From Candidatus Peregrinibacteria bacterium (GTDB taxonomy: Bacteria > Patescibacteriota > Gracilibacteria > UBA1369 > LOWO2-01-FULL-3), in the NCBI GenBank assembly GCA_030688025.1, contig JAUYJL010000010.1, positions 122,599 through 186,598 of the forward strand: DNA of 64,000 nucleotides, in the 5' to 3' direction. Both the position numbers and the translations under genes were made by a program. How positions within the stretch are numbered: the stretch's first letter is position 1; each line of letters opens with the position of its first letter. Under the pieces are notes generated by a model. That model ran no database searches. It was not told where the DNA came from and saw only the letters and a list, made by a program, of their open reading frames with translations. This document shows, piece by piece, positions 43,250-51,936 of the stretch.

Positions 43250-44077
43250 CTACTTCAGCCTCTTCTTCCCCTCAGGCTCATTAAGAAAATTGTCAGATTT
43301 TGAAACTTTCTTACCAGTTTTAAGCTCAAGAGCTTTTTTAGCATCACCAGCAATCTTTCCTCCTTCATTAGCATCAGTTTTTAGAGCAGGAAAACCTTGC
43401 GAATCCTTTGATTGAGTAATTTCAGTCGTTGCACTTTCTCCAAGCATAGAGAAAATCAATTCCAAATCGGTCATATGATCTCTCAGATTCTCGCGTTTCA
43501 ACTTTTTAAAATCTTTATATGCCGACGGAGTCATGCCAAATGTTGCCTTACATATCTCAGCAGTCAAAATAGAATATTCCTTTTTCTCTTTTAAACCACG
43601 ATTCTCCCATTCATGAGTCAAATTTTCGCGAACAGCAATACCGCGCATACGCTTTTCGATCCAATCATCGGAATATCCTTTAGATCGATATAGCTCCCTA
43701 GTTCTTTTTGTAGCTAATTCCGGATCTTCTATCTCTTGAATTCGTTCATAACCAACCTTTGCGAGCCATCTTTTAAATGGTTCAGCTTTTGGAGATGGTA
43801 TAGATTGAATTATACGAAGAATCCCTTCGGTATTAGCACAATCGGTTTCATATTTTTTGCCATCAGTAGCCTCTAATTTCAGTTGTCTACAAATTGTAGA
43901 TAACTGAAAGTCCCCCTCACTCTGTACCCTTGCCTTCATTGCCGTCCAATATTTACTTGGTTGCGTACTGTCTGTCAACGCCCCAACCACATCAATTACC
44001 GAAAACCACCACTCACCTTGGAACATTTCCTTGCGTATTTCTTTTCCCATAAATAAAGTAATTTTTGATGTTTCCAT
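43250..44077 (-). CDS. Bro-N domain antirepressor-like protein
   Basis: 275 aa. The Bro-N DNA-binding domain occupies residues 1-110 (WWFSVIDVVGALTDSTQPSKYW, LEATDGKKYETDCANTEGIL, IPSPKAEPFKRWLAKVGYERI). The C-terminal part has WENRGLKEKKEYSILTAEI and KRENLRDHMTDLELIFSMLGE, the layout of chromosomal DinD/antirepressor proteins. It is phage-derived in origin by family knowledge. Its promoter carries a dyad in the spacer, so it is likely repressed. Two genes downstream (PIF1) could be coregulated. Confidence 0.88.
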   Translation of the reverse strand: METSKITLFMGKEIRKEMFQGEWWFSVIDVVGALTDSTQPSKYWTAMKARVQSEGDFQLSTICRQLKLEATDGKKYETDCANTEGILRIIQSIPSPKAEPFKRWLAKVGYERIQEIEDPELATKRTRELYRSKGYSDDWIEKRMRGIAVRENLTHEWENRGLKEKKEYSILTAEICKATFGMTPSAYKDFKKLKRENLRDHMTDLELIFSMLGESATTEITQSKDSQGFPALKTDANEGGKIAGDAKKALELKTGKKVSKSDNFLNEPEGKKRLK

Positions 44078-44108
44078 AATATTTTGACTTAAAGAGTATT
44101 ACACCAAC

Positions 44109-44137
44109 ATCATAGGTGAGCATACACTCACCGTCAA
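44109..44137 (-). promoter_or_regulatory. Promoter of the Bro-N gene
   Basis: Minus-strand TTGACG (44132-44137), 17-bp spacer, TATGAT (44109-44114); leader about 25 nt. Confidence 0.65.
44115..44132. promoter_or_regulatory. Operator dyad filling the Bro-N promoter spacer
   Basis: GGTGAG-CATACA-CTCACC is a perfect inverted repeat that occupies the 17-bp spacer. A bound repressor would block RNA polymerase. The regulator is unknown. Confidence 0.6.
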
Positions 44138-44174
44138 TAACATCTTGAAGGATTTAATTGCGAAAAAAACAAAA

Positions 44175-44936
44175 TTATTTCACAACCCCAATGGAATTCA
44201 CCGCCTCCCTATACGCACAAAAATCGCACTCCTTCCCCGACACCGGCATCTCATCGCTACACAAGCACCCCCACAAATCCCGCACAACTCCATCCACCCA
44301 CTTATCATCGCCCTCATAAGGCAAAAGTTTGATATCAAATTCCAACTTCCCATCAAACGCCGCACAGTCCGCCCTACCATTGCAATACACGAAATACCCC
44401 GTTGATGAAACCTTGAAACCATTCTTACGAAACAGCCATTGATAGACCTCCATTTGGCGTTTATAGCCATCCTGCCACTCCGCATCCAATGAAACCGAAC
44501 CTTCCTTCGAAGTCGCCTTATAATCCACGATAATCAGTTCCCCCGAAGGTGTCACCCACACATCATCAACACCTCCCGTAATCAAAAGATTTGTTTTTGG
44601 AAACTGAAAAGTAATCCCCTTGTGCAATGAATCCCGCCATTCCTCAATCTTCTCATGCACCATCGGCACCGCATCAAGCCCATACGCCTTCATCAACGGA
44701 TGCGCCGTCCCCTTCGCCCTATGAATATCAAATTCTTTCTTCAATAATTTATCCACCGCCGAATTCAAAGAAAATGGATACCCCGGCGGTTGCCCTACCC
44801 CAAGCCTTCGATCAAGATAAAAACACCTCGGACACTTGATAAAAAGATCAATCTTCGACCGACTCAATCGAAAAGGCTCTTTCGACTTTGGATCGTAGAG
44901 GTTACGGGTACGGGTTGGGTTGTAGTATTGGGACAT
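44175..44936 (-). CDS. Cas4/RecB-like PD-(D/E)XK nuclease with Cys cluster
   Basis: 253 aa. The nuclease core is GGVDDVW (Asp124/125) and ELIIVDYKA (Asp138, Lys140). Cys35 and Cys38 (KCPRC) with Cys224, 226, 237 and 240 (CLC and ECDFC) resemble the 4Fe-4S frame of Cas4 and AddB nucleases. There are no cas genes or repeats nearby, so it is a stand-alone nuclease. The target is unknown. Confidence 0.85.
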   Translation of the reverse strand: MSQYYNPTRTRNLYDPKSKEPFRLSRSKIDLFIKCPRCFYLDRRLGVGQPPGYPFSLNSAVDKLLKKEFDIHRAKGTAHPLMKAYGLDAVPMVHEKIEEWRDSLHKGITFQFPKTNLLITGGVDDVWVTPSGELIIVDYKATSKEGSVSLDAEWQDGYKRQMEVYQWLFRKNGFKVSSTGYFVYCNGRADCAAFDGKLEFDIKLLPYEGDDKWVDGVVRDLWGCLCSDEMPVSGKECDFCAYREAVNSIGVVK

Positions 44937-44962
44937 GAAAAGAAAGTTAAATTTATTTTTAA

Positions 44963-45310
44963 TCAGGAAAGTTCATATATTTCCTTGATACGAGATTGTA
45001 TTATCTTAAGAATTTGGCCATCGGCTTCGCCAATATACTTATGAAGTCGTCTTTTATCGTAAGATGTAATATGGTGCATTTTGATAACAGAATCTTGATT
45101 CAGTTTGTTTCTTATGGTCTTAAAAAGCTCGATGTCATCGGAAACTATTTTGTCTGTTTTACTTGTTATCGCGATACATGTAAAAAGACGCGATCGCTTC
45201 AGTAGAGAATTTGGCGAAATAACAATAGCAGGTCGAATTTTTTGATATTCATGTCCGATACTTGGCGAATAATTGACAAGCCAAATATCACCATATGCAA
45301 CATTGGTCAT
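44963..45310 (-). CDS. PemK/MazF-like toxin of Panacea module 2
   Basis: 115 aa, an endoribonuclease fold. GDIWLVNYSPSIGHEYQKIR and PAIVIS is the canonical MazF/PemK start, with the catalytic Arg in KIRP and a later TSKTDK loop. A helical C-terminus follows. The start overlaps the antitoxin stop by 4 bp. MazF cleaves mRNA at short motifs; the specificity here is unknown. Confidence 0.9.
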   Translation of the reverse strand: MTNVAYGDIWLVNYSPSIGHEYQKIRPAIVISPNSLLKRSRLFTCIAITSKTDKIVSDDIELFKTIRNKLNQDSVIKMHHITSYDKRRLHKYIGEADGQILKIIQSRIKEIYELS

Positions 45311-46188
45311 TTTTTACCGGGTAAAGACATATAATAATCGTACTCCTCATGAGACAGAGGGGACAGATGGGCAAGTACATCTGAAGCCGATGCATCCAAA
45401 AAATCCATTTCATAATCTCGATTTGCAAATTCCCCACTCCTAAGGAACACAGTGCCATAATCAATTTCTTCTTCATATTCATGAACCTGCCATGGAGAAT
45501 CTCTATGAGAGTGATCTTCAATTTGCCGAGCACTCATTCCGGAAAGACGCTCGATCACCGAATCCACAACCTTAATCATCTTATCAACATCCACACCAAA
45601 AACAGATAAATCAGCCTCCACAAAATTAACATAACGAGTTTGTATTGTTTCATTCATGTACGGACACGAAACTTTTTCTATCATTCCAACACCACGCATT
45701 TCTTTAACGACAGGATTAAATAAAGCCTGATCAGGTATTGGACCAAATTTCATTTTTTTATACTTCATTCCGGTTAAAGATTTCTCATACATCTCAAAAT
45801 AATTAAAATCACAAAAATAAAGCAATTTATAAAGAACAGTTTCTCCGACATTTGGCTTCCCCCCACACTTCTGAAGGATATACAACAATAGTTGTTTGAA
45901 TTTTTCAGCTTCAAACTTAATCTTTTTATTAACACCTTTCTTTTTTTCAGGAAGTATTTCCTTCAAAGGCTTCCCGTACGCAATAAATTCCTCAAAAGAC
46001 ATCTCAAAAACAGCAAGAACTTTTTGGAACTCAACAAAAGAAAGTTCACGCCCACCATTTTCAATCTGAGATATTGAAGTACGCGGAATCTTTAGAGCTT
46101 GAGCAAGCCGATCCTGAGAAATACCTTTTTGTTTTCTAAGCGCACATATGATTCCACCTATCTGTCCTGCATCTAGGCTTGATCTCAT
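45307..46188 (-). CDS. panA: XRE-HTH plus Panacea (DUF4065) antitoxin 2
   Basis: 293 aa. The HTH is at residues 10-70 (ALRKQKGISQDRLAQALKIP). The Panacea domain has ILQKCGGKPNVGETVLYKLL, YFCDFNYFEMYEKSL, FGPIPDQALF and SHRDSPWQVHEYEEEI. It is clearly close to antitoxin 1, yet its toxin is of a different fold. The C-terminal 30 residues extend past the domain and end next to the toxin start. Confidence 0.9.
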   Translation of the reverse strand: MRSSLDAGQIGGIICALRKQKGISQDRLAQALKIPRTSISQIENGGRELSFVEFQKVLAVFEMSFEEFIAYGKPLKEILPEKKKGVNKKIKFEAEKFKQLLLYILQKCGGKPNVGETVLYKLLYFCDFNYFEMYEKSLTGMKYKKMKFGPIPDQALFNPVVKEMRGVGMIEKVSCPYMNETIQTRYVNFVEADLSVFGVDVDKMIKVVDSVIERLSGMSARQIEDHSHRDSPWQVHEYEEEIDYGTVFLRSGEFANRDYEMDFLDASASDVLAHLSPLSHEEYDYYMSLPGKK

Positions 46189-46219
46189 AGGAATAAGGGT
46201 TATTTTTCAATACAAATCC

Positions 46220-46248
46220 ATTATAATGCTTGTCGCAATATCAGTCAA
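46220..46248 (-). promoter_or_regulatory. Promoter of Panacea module 2
   Basis: Minus-strand TTGACT (46243-46248), 17-bp spacer and perfect TATAAT (46220-46225). The -10 lies in the 10-bp palindrome CATTATAATG. Leader about 25 nt. Confidence 0.7.
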
Positions 46249-46263
46249 GTGAATGTTCGAAAT

Positions 46264-46512
46264 TCAGACATCACCTCGCCCCCTCCACTTCTTAATAATC
46301 TCCAAACAGTCCTCATATCCCTCCGCCTTCCCGCCTATAAATTCATTGAACCCGAAAACCTCTATATCCTCACTTTCCCACAATTCCTCCTTCCACTCCT
46401 CCCTATAATTCTTCGCCAACTCCGCAACCTGCGCCTCCAACGATTCAAGTTTCTCATCCTCTTCTATCAAATGTTTCAAAACCTGTATCGCAAGTTCCTT
46501 ACCTTTTTTCAT
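46264..46512 (-). CDS. Small acidic helical protein
   Basis: 82 aa, unrecognised. It appears as an all-helical, charged protein (residues 1-45 heptad-like: LIEEDEKLESLEAQVAELAK), then a Trp-rich stretch (EEWKEELWESED) and a Gly turn. It sits alone between the methyltransferase gene and module 2 on the same strand. No function is inferred. Confidence 0.55.
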   Translation of the reverse strand: MKKGKELAIQVLKHLIEEDEKLESLEAQVAELAKNYREEWKEELWESEDIEVFGFNEFIGGKAEGYEDCLEIIKKWRGRGDV

Positions 46513-46607
46513 AAGATTTAATCAAAAATAATAAATAATCTTCGATCGATCCTTGATCAGAATTGGGAGAAAGTCAAGAAATAACTTCATGAACACTACT
46601 CTCTAAA

Positions 46608-47876
46608 CTACATTGCATCCCTTAATGCCTTGCCCAATTTTGCTATAACTCCAACAACCAAAGCATTTCCCATAATAAAGGCCCTTTTTACATCTGGAGT
46701 AATCTTATCCTTGTCCATAAATTTCGTATGATTAGGAGGAAACATGTTCAATTTTTCTAATTCAACAGGCATAAGTCTACGCAATTTTCCAGACTTCGTT
46801 TTAATAACATGCTTAAAGCGTGAAGGAGAACTTCCACCCTCACCAGTAACAATTGTCCTTGAAGGCTTCTTCAATGAATCCGGAAAAGCCATAGGGCCTT
46901 CAGAGTAAAGATACTCAAACCCATCTTTTGACTTTCGTGGTTCTTTTTTCCCACCTTTCAACGTTTTCCATTTTTCTAAATCTTCATCTTTTATAAAAAA
47001 CTCTTTAGGTATTGGTATTAAAGATTCATCATGAATAACAATATCATTAAGTATCTTAAATGAACCTTCGTATTCAGGAATTGTTTTCACAGTATAAAAC
47101 TTCCTATCAAGCATAACTCCAGTATTTTCAAAAGGACTTTTCTTTGGTTTATTTGAAGAAAATTTATCAGAAACTTTTTTCAAATCACCTTCAATCTTAA
47201 ATGGAGGCAACTTCACCTCATCTTTTTTTACAGGAAATGCTTTAGCAATCACGCCATTTTTATAAATCCAATTCTCAATCTCCTTTTCTTTCTTAATAAG
47301 ATTAAAAATCTTACTACCTTTTTTATATCCCATAATGAAAACTCTTCTTCTTCTTTGGGGAAATCCATATTCAGCAGCGTTTACTACACGCCATTCTACG
47401 GCATATCCTAAATCAGCAAGCGAAGCCAACATTACAGCAAAATCTCGCCCCCTTTGTCCCGATGGAGATTTCAACAAACGATCAACATTCTCCAACATTA
47501 AAAAACTAGGAGCTTTTTTCCCCTTCTTGTTTAAAATATTAAAAATTGACCACCATAGAACACCTTTTTTACCGTAAATACCTTTCGCCTGATTTAACGT
47601 TCTTGCGACAGAATAATCTTGGCAAGGAAATCCTCCAACGAGCAAATGATGGTCCGGAATTTGTTTAAAATCTTTTTCTATTACCTCCTGAATATCTTCA
47701 CAAGAATGATTTGCTGAACCAAAAACATGTTTATAAATTGCAGAAGCATGTTGAGCTTTAGAACCTGGCTCCCACTGACTACTCCAAATAGTTTCATACT
47801 CTTTAGTCGCCTTTTCAAGTCCAAGACGAAAACCTCCAACACCTGCAAAAAGTTCAACAACTTTTATTTTTTTCAT
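46608..47876 (-). CDS. DNA (cytosine-5) methyltransferase, partner of Sau3AI-like enzyme
   Basis: 422 aa. Motif I VVELFAGVGGFRLGL (residues 6-20), catalytic GGFPCQDYS with Cys85, MLENVDRL (motif VI, 128-135), and a C-terminal set GNALVVGVIAKLGKAL (motif X). The variable target-recognition part lies between. It follows the restriction gene by 43 bp and should protect the site cut by it, inferred GATC. It is in the operon behind radC. Confidence 0.95.
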   Translation of the reverse strand: MKKIKVVELFAGVGGFRLGLEKATKEYETIWSSQWEPGSKAQHASAIYKHVFGSANHSCEDIQEVIEKDFKQIPDHHLLVGGFPCQDYSVARTLNQAKGIYGKKGVLWWSIFNILNKKGKKAPSFLMLENVDRLLKSPSGQRGRDFAVMLASLADLGYAVEWRVVNAAEYGFPQRRRRVFIMGYKKGSKIFNLIKKEKEIENWIYKNGVIAKAFPVKKDEVKLPPFKIEGDLKKVSDKFSSNKPKKSPFENTGVMLDRKFYTVKTIPEYEGSFKILNDIVIHDESLIPIPKEFFIKDEDLEKWKTLKGGKKEPRKSKDGFEYLYSEGPMAFPDSLKKPSRTIVTGEGGSSPSRFKHVIKTKSGKLRRLMPVELEKLNMFPPNHTKFMDKDKITPDVKRAFIMGNALVVGVIAKLGKALRDAM

Positions 47877-47919
47877 AAAATGATTCTATCAGATTCAATA
47901 AAATCGATCAAGCTAAATC

Positions 47920-49305
47920 TTAATTATTTTCTATAGCTCGTTGTATATATTTAGCATTAAGCCAAAAACAGCGTTTCATTTCCTGCGTTTTTTGTGGAGT
48001 TTCAATTGTATCTTTAGAATTTTTTCCATGCGGACGTACGTGCGCCACAGCACTATATTTAATTTTTGGGAATTCATCGTATCGACCTTCATTAATACAA
48101 TCAATCGTTTTTTGCCAAACATTTTCAGCCTCACCAATATCTTTCATTGGAAAATTCCAAAACATTGTTTTCCTTAAAACAATTTCATCACTATCTTTTT
48201 GTTTCTGAAAAACAACAAACAAGAACTTCTTCGTCTCAAGTTGTAAATGAAAATCAGACATAACTTCTTCCTCATCATCATACCAAGGTTGAGTAACCAA
48301 ATCTTTATAGTCAAAAGCTGGAAACGACATAGATTCTTTCAACATACCAGTACTCTCTAACGTGATAACCTTAAGCGTAATATTCGCCTTTTCCAATTCT
48401 TCAATATTACTAGAATTAACACCAAGAATACGATTAACAATTAATCTCTTGTAGCTTTTTGATTTTTTGCCTAAATTCGACTCAAGCTTGGCAAGAATCT
48501 CTTTGTCGGTTTTCCCAATAAAATAAGAAAATTTCTCCCTAACAACATCTTCTATTGTTTCTAAACGCCTTTGCTTCTTGAAAATTGAATCAGTATTTGT
48601 TTTTTCACCAAGTAATTTTGTCTGAATAAGATAATTTATATACTGCTGTTTGAAAGAAAATGCACGAGGCTTTGCCGGCGTGCGATTAAGAGGTTGATCT
48701 CTTACCACACGGCTATTTGCAGCCTTCGTACAAGCACCAAGGTAATAAGTGTCACCTTCAGACAATAAATGTGCTTCTCCCCTCTTAATCTTCGCAACAA
48801 TATATTCCCAATCCTTCTGAATTTGAAACACATCTTCGCTAGAAATGTCTTCAAGTAAATTTAATAAATGAACAAATTTAAATTCATAATCAAGAATACT
48901 TTGCCTCTCAATCCACAAATAAAACATCAATAACAATGTTTTGTTCTTTTTCAAAAATGAACTCAATTCCCACGTCTCCCCAACAATAGAATCATAATTA
49001 ATCATTGAAAAAACCAATCTCTCTTTCGAAGCAAACTTATTTTTAGCATGTTTTTTTAACGGAGTAGTTTTAAGTTCAACACCTGCAATCGTAAAATCTG
49101 GAGCACTAACATTTCCCGGATTAATATCAAAAAAATATTTTTCCATTAACTCCCCAAAAAAACCTTTACGACTTACACCATAACCTCCAATCTGATTCTC
49201 AATAGTTTCAGCAACTTCTTTTGAAATAACCCCACGCAAAGACTTCAGCAAAATAGTTTTTGCTTTTTCTAGAACTTGTTCTTTTGTCTGATATATTTTA
49301 GTCAT
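47920..49305 (-). CDS. Sau3AI/MutH-type restriction endonuclease
   Basis: 461 aa. The N-terminal MutH-like domain has GFFGELMEKYFF (Glu52), APDFTIAGVELKTTPLK with Asp70, Glu77 and Lys79 of the D-ExK site. The length fits Sau3AI, which has a second inactive MutH-like domain; residues 240-461 would be that copy. Sau3AI cuts before GATC, and the same target is likely here by family but unproven. The paired cytosine methyltransferase follows. radC is 18 bp upstream. Confidence 0.88.
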   Translation of the reverse strand: MTKIYQTKEQVLEKAKTILLKSLRGVISKEVAETIENQIGGYGVSRKGFFGELMEKYFFDINPGNVSAPDFTIAGVELKTTPLKKHAKNKFASKERLVFSMINYDSIVGETWELSSFLKKNKTLLLMFYLWIERQSILDYEFKFVHLLNLLEDISSEDVFQIQKDWEYIVAKIKRGEAHLLSEGDTYYLGACTKAANSRVVRDQPLNRTPAKPRAFSFKQQYINYLIQTKLLGEKTNTDSIFKKQRRLETIEDVVREKFSYFIGKTDKEILAKLESNLGKKSKSYKRLIVNRILGVNSSNIEELEKANITLKVITLESTGMLKESMSFPAFDYKDLVTQPWYDDEEEVMSDFHLQLETKKFLFVVFQKQKDSDEIVLRKTMFWNFPMKDIGEAENVWQKTIDCINEGRYDEFPKIKYSAVAHVRPHGKNSKDTIETPQKTQEMKRCFWLNAKYIQRAIENN

Positions 49306-49323
49306 CTTTTTGAGAATCAGAAA

Positions 49324-49971
49324 TCAAATTCTGAACCACGAATCCTTCGTTATTATAACATGATTAATGATTTTAATATCTAAGATTTTTCCAGCATGAA
49401 CCAATTTCTGCGTAATCTCAATATCAGCTTGCGATGGTTCTAAGACTCCAGATGGATGATTGTGCGCAATAATAATCGAAGCAGCATTATTTTTAATTGC
49501 CCCCTCAAACACTTCTCGAGGATGAACAAGACTTTCATTAAGAGTTCCTACTGAAATAATTTCTCTTTGTATTTCTTGATTCCTGCTATCCAAATAAAAA
49601 ACTACAAAATGTTCTTTTTTACTTCCTCGAATATCCTCCATCCTCTCCCAGACATCTTTTGGAGAAAGCAAAATCGACGATTTTTTCCCTATCAACATTC
49701 TTCTACCAAGCTCAAAACATGCAATAATTTCACAAGCCTTTGCTGAACCTAAACCATCAATGTTTTTTAAATCATCAATAGACGCATCTACAAATTTCTC
49801 TTTTTCAAATATCTGCAAAATCTTTTGAGATAACTTTAAAACATTTAAATCCTTTGTGCCTGTCCGAAGGAGAATAGCCAAAAGTTCAACATCAGACAGC
49901 TTACCTGGACCATATTTTTCCATTTTTTCTCTTGGTCTATCAAATTTTGGAATGTCTTTAATCTTTTGCAT
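49324..49971 (-). CDS. radC: RadC family JAB/MPN domain protein
   Basis: 215 aa from the ATG at 49971; an upstream hydrophobic extension in the open frame does not match the family. UPF0758 features: GPGKLSDVELLAILLRTGT, a helix-hairpin-helix NIDGLGSAKACEI, and the JAMM metal site IAHNHPSGVLEPSQAD. The function is unclear despite the name. Many RadC copies ride with mobile DNA, and this one is beside restriction genes. A TATAAT lies just 4 nt upstream of the ATG. Confidence 0.92.
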   Translation of the reverse strand: MQKIKDIPKFDRPREKMEKYGPGKLSDVELLAILLRTGTKDLNVLKLSQKILQIFEKEKFVDASIDDLKNIDGLGSAKACEIIACFELGRRMLIGKKSSILLSPKDVWERMEDIRGSKKEHFVVFYLDSRNQEIQREIISVGTLNESLVHPREVFEGAIKNNAASIIIAHNHPSGVLEPSQADIEITQKLVHAGKILDIKIINHVIITKDSWFRI

Positions 49972-50101
49972 ACAAATTATACGATTAAAAAATAAGAAAC
50001 ACAGACACACTATCAAGCAAACATTAAATTTTCATTAAATAATCATAAAATTTTTATAAAATAAAAATTAAAATAATCTTTAGTCGTTTACACATAGAGC
50101 A

Positions 50102-50107
50102 TATAAT
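50102..50107 (+). promoter_or_regulatory. -10 element of the 176-aa gene
   Basis: Perfect TATAAT, with only a weak -35 (TTTAGT at 50079-50084). Leader about 24 nt. Confidence 0.4.
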
Positions 50108-50136
50108 TAAACTAATAAAAAAATAATCTCTACTCC

Positions 50137-50667
50137 ATGTGCAATTACATATATGTGTCAAAATTAGACGCAGCAAAAAGACAACTTGAAATGGCTATAC
50201 GCCTTTTTCTAAGCAATGAAGAGATAGTAAGCACACACACTTTAGCCGCCGCTGCACATGAAATTTTAAAAAATTTATGCAATAAACAAGAGAAGGAGTC
50301 AGCACTAAAAGATACGATGCTTAAAATGGTAAAACCGGAAAGACGAGACGAATTCTGGCATATGTTAAACGATCCGGAGAACTTCTTTAAACACGCGAAC
50401 AAAGATCCAGAAGGTATTTTAAAATCCTACACAGGCAATACAGAAATGTTATTGTGGGATGTATGCACAATGTATCAACAACTAACAAATGAACTACCCC
50501 CATTAGTAAGAGTTTATTTTTTATGGTATTTCTCAAAAGACCCAGATACATTGGCAAACACGCCTGACAACACTGAATATAAAAATATGATCCGAGAACT
50601 TAATCTAGACCCAAGTAACAAGCAAAAATTCCTAGAATACTTGCCATACGCAGAAAAAATAAAATAA
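50137..50667 (+). CDS. Uncharacterised 176-aa protein, conserved family
   Basis: A helical, soluble protein. Its opening SKLDAAKRQLEMAIRLFL with STHTLAAAAHEILKNL and DPENFFKHANKDPEG matches a conserved bacterial family of unknown function that I recall without a name. The ordering of residues suggests an all-helical fold of HEPN-like size, but no R-x4-6-H motif is evident. It is followed 11 bp later by a secreted protein gene on the same strand. Confidence 0.72.
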   Translation: MCNYIYVSKLDAAKRQLEMAIRLFLSNEEIVSTHTLAAAAHEILKNLCNKQEKESALKDTMLKMVKPERRDEFWHMLNDPENFFKHANKDPEGILKSYTGNTEMLLWDVCTMYQQLTNELPPLVRVYFLWYFSKDPDTLANTPDNTEYKNMIRELNLDPSNKQKFLEYLPYAEKIK

Positions 50668-50678
50668 AATAAACAAAA

Positions 50679-51194
50679 ATGAAAAAAACAACATTAATAG
50701 AAGTATTTTCAGTATTAGGAGGCATTGCTTTATTTAGTTATTTCTCCCCCTCTTTTTCTCTATTTAATTTTAATTCCGTAGTCGATTTAAGCACAGAATT
50801 AAAAATTCCAACAGAAAATCAAATTCAAGACGAAAAAAACTGGCAAGAAGCACAAAACAGCCTAAGCAGTTTTTACTACCATCTAAACCTTGGAAGATAC
50901 GAAAAAGCGAGAGAATACCTAAGCGAAGGATATGCAAAAACAGAAAATAATTATTTCATAGAAAAATTAGAAAGATGGACTACACAAAAACAAAACGATA
51001 CAAAAATAGTAGATTTAGAAAAAGAAACAAATCTAAGCAAAAACACCACGAAAGTATTCTCATACAAAACAACGTATACCTTAATCAACAATCAAAAAAA
51101 ATGCGGTGAAAACTTAACAGCTTATATAGTTCTCAGAAATAATAAATGGACAATAGATACAATCCATCCAAACGAATATTTGCCATGTAAATGA
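50679..51194 (+). CDS. Membrane-anchored or secreted small protein
   Basis: 171 aa with an N-terminal signal-anchor helix (residues 8-30). The rest is soluble: a helical pair (WQEAQNSLSSFYYHLNLGRY) and a beta region with TKVFSYKTTYTLINNQ, Cys at about 146, and WTIDTIHPNEYLPCK at the end. This layout recalls NTF2/SnoaL-like periplasmic domains. Two Cys could form a disulfide. Likely cotranscribed with the gene before it. Confidence 0.68.
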   Translation: MKKTTLIEVFSVLGGIALFSYFSPSFSLFNFNSVVDLSTELKIPTENQIQDEKNWQEAQNSLSSFYYHLNLGRYEKAREYLSEGYAKTENNYFIEKLERWTTQKQNDTKIVDLEKETNLSKNTTKVFSYKTTYTLINNQKKCGENLTAYIVLRNNKWTIDTIHPNEYLPCK

Positions 51195-51322
51195 TACCCA
51201 AAACCTCCCTTCCCACGCTTACACTTCCGCCCACATAACCAACTCAAAACCCCAACTAAACTACAGCAACCATACTTCCATACTCAACAGAAGACGGAAA
51301 GCTCCCCAATCTCCCACACCCC

Positions 51323-51532
51323 TCACGCAAAAGGGCTTTCAATAAACTTAATTTGCAACAAATTTCCATCAAGAATCCCTTTTGAATTCAAACATTCGAT
51401 AATTTCATGAATTACCTTAAGCTCTTTTTCTCTTACATTAACCGCTTCCTCATAATTCGTTTTTGAGACTTCATCCTCTTTTTTAGCACAAACATATCCT
51501 TAATCAAAAAGATAAGGAATTTCTTTCACCAC
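51323..51532 (-). pseudogene. Possible interrupted small gene behind toxin 3
   Basis: On the minus strand a frame starting at GTG 51532/51529 reads VKEIPYLFD, then TAA (51500-51502), then continues open for about 58 codons (NYEEAVNVREKELKVIHEII with GNLLQIKFIESPFA) to TGA 51323-51325. It may be a remnant third gene of module 3. The rest of the gap, 51195-51322, shows no gene; it is G-poor on the + strand and unexplained. Confidence 0.35.
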
Positions 51533-51936
51533 TTCCTCCACTCCGGAAAACCCACCTTAACACATCCAAAAATCCACTGCGTTTCTGAACATTTTTTGTC
51601 ACAATGATCTTTACCGTAGACAAGCAAAACATTTATTCTTCCAGTTTCATTACAAAGAGAAAAAACAACACGATTACCTGATGATTTAGGAGAAAAATTT
51701 GTTCCGGCAACCCTAAAATCTAACTTGAAAATTCCGACACCATCTTCCTGAGAAAATTTCAGAGTATCAATCAAATTTGTATTCTGAAAAGCATAAGCAC
51801 GCTCCAAAACAGAAACAATAGTCTTCTTTGTTTCTATCCACTGCCTAGGTTTATATTTCCTCAAAAAATCCTTACAAAAATGTTTTTCGCAATATACAGA
51901 AAATTCAACCTGATAAGATAAATCTTTAATAAACAT
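51526..51936 (-). CDS. Probable toxin of Panacea module 3 (ParE/RelE-like)
   Basis: 136 aa. A helix-rich start (CEKHFCKDFLRKYKPRQW) precedes a beta region with IFKLDFRVAGTNFSPKSSGN, RVVFSLC and INVLLVYGKDH. The last part resembles the beta core of ParE/RelE toxins. It has several Cys. It overlaps antitoxin 3 by 11 bp and follows it. Function is not proven; a novel toxin is possible. Confidence 0.65.
   Translation of the reverse strand: MFIKDLSYQVEFSVYCEKHFCKDFLRKYKPRQWIETKKTIVSVLERAYAFQNTNLIDTLKFSQEDGVGIFKLDFRVAGTNFSPKSSGNRVVFSLCNETGRINVLLVYGKDHCDKKCSETQWIFGCVKVGFPEWRKW

Noticed and set aside
49972..50016. Hydrophobic N-terminal extension of RadC
   Set aside because: RadC proteins begin near the chosen ATG; the extension overlaps the likely promoter.
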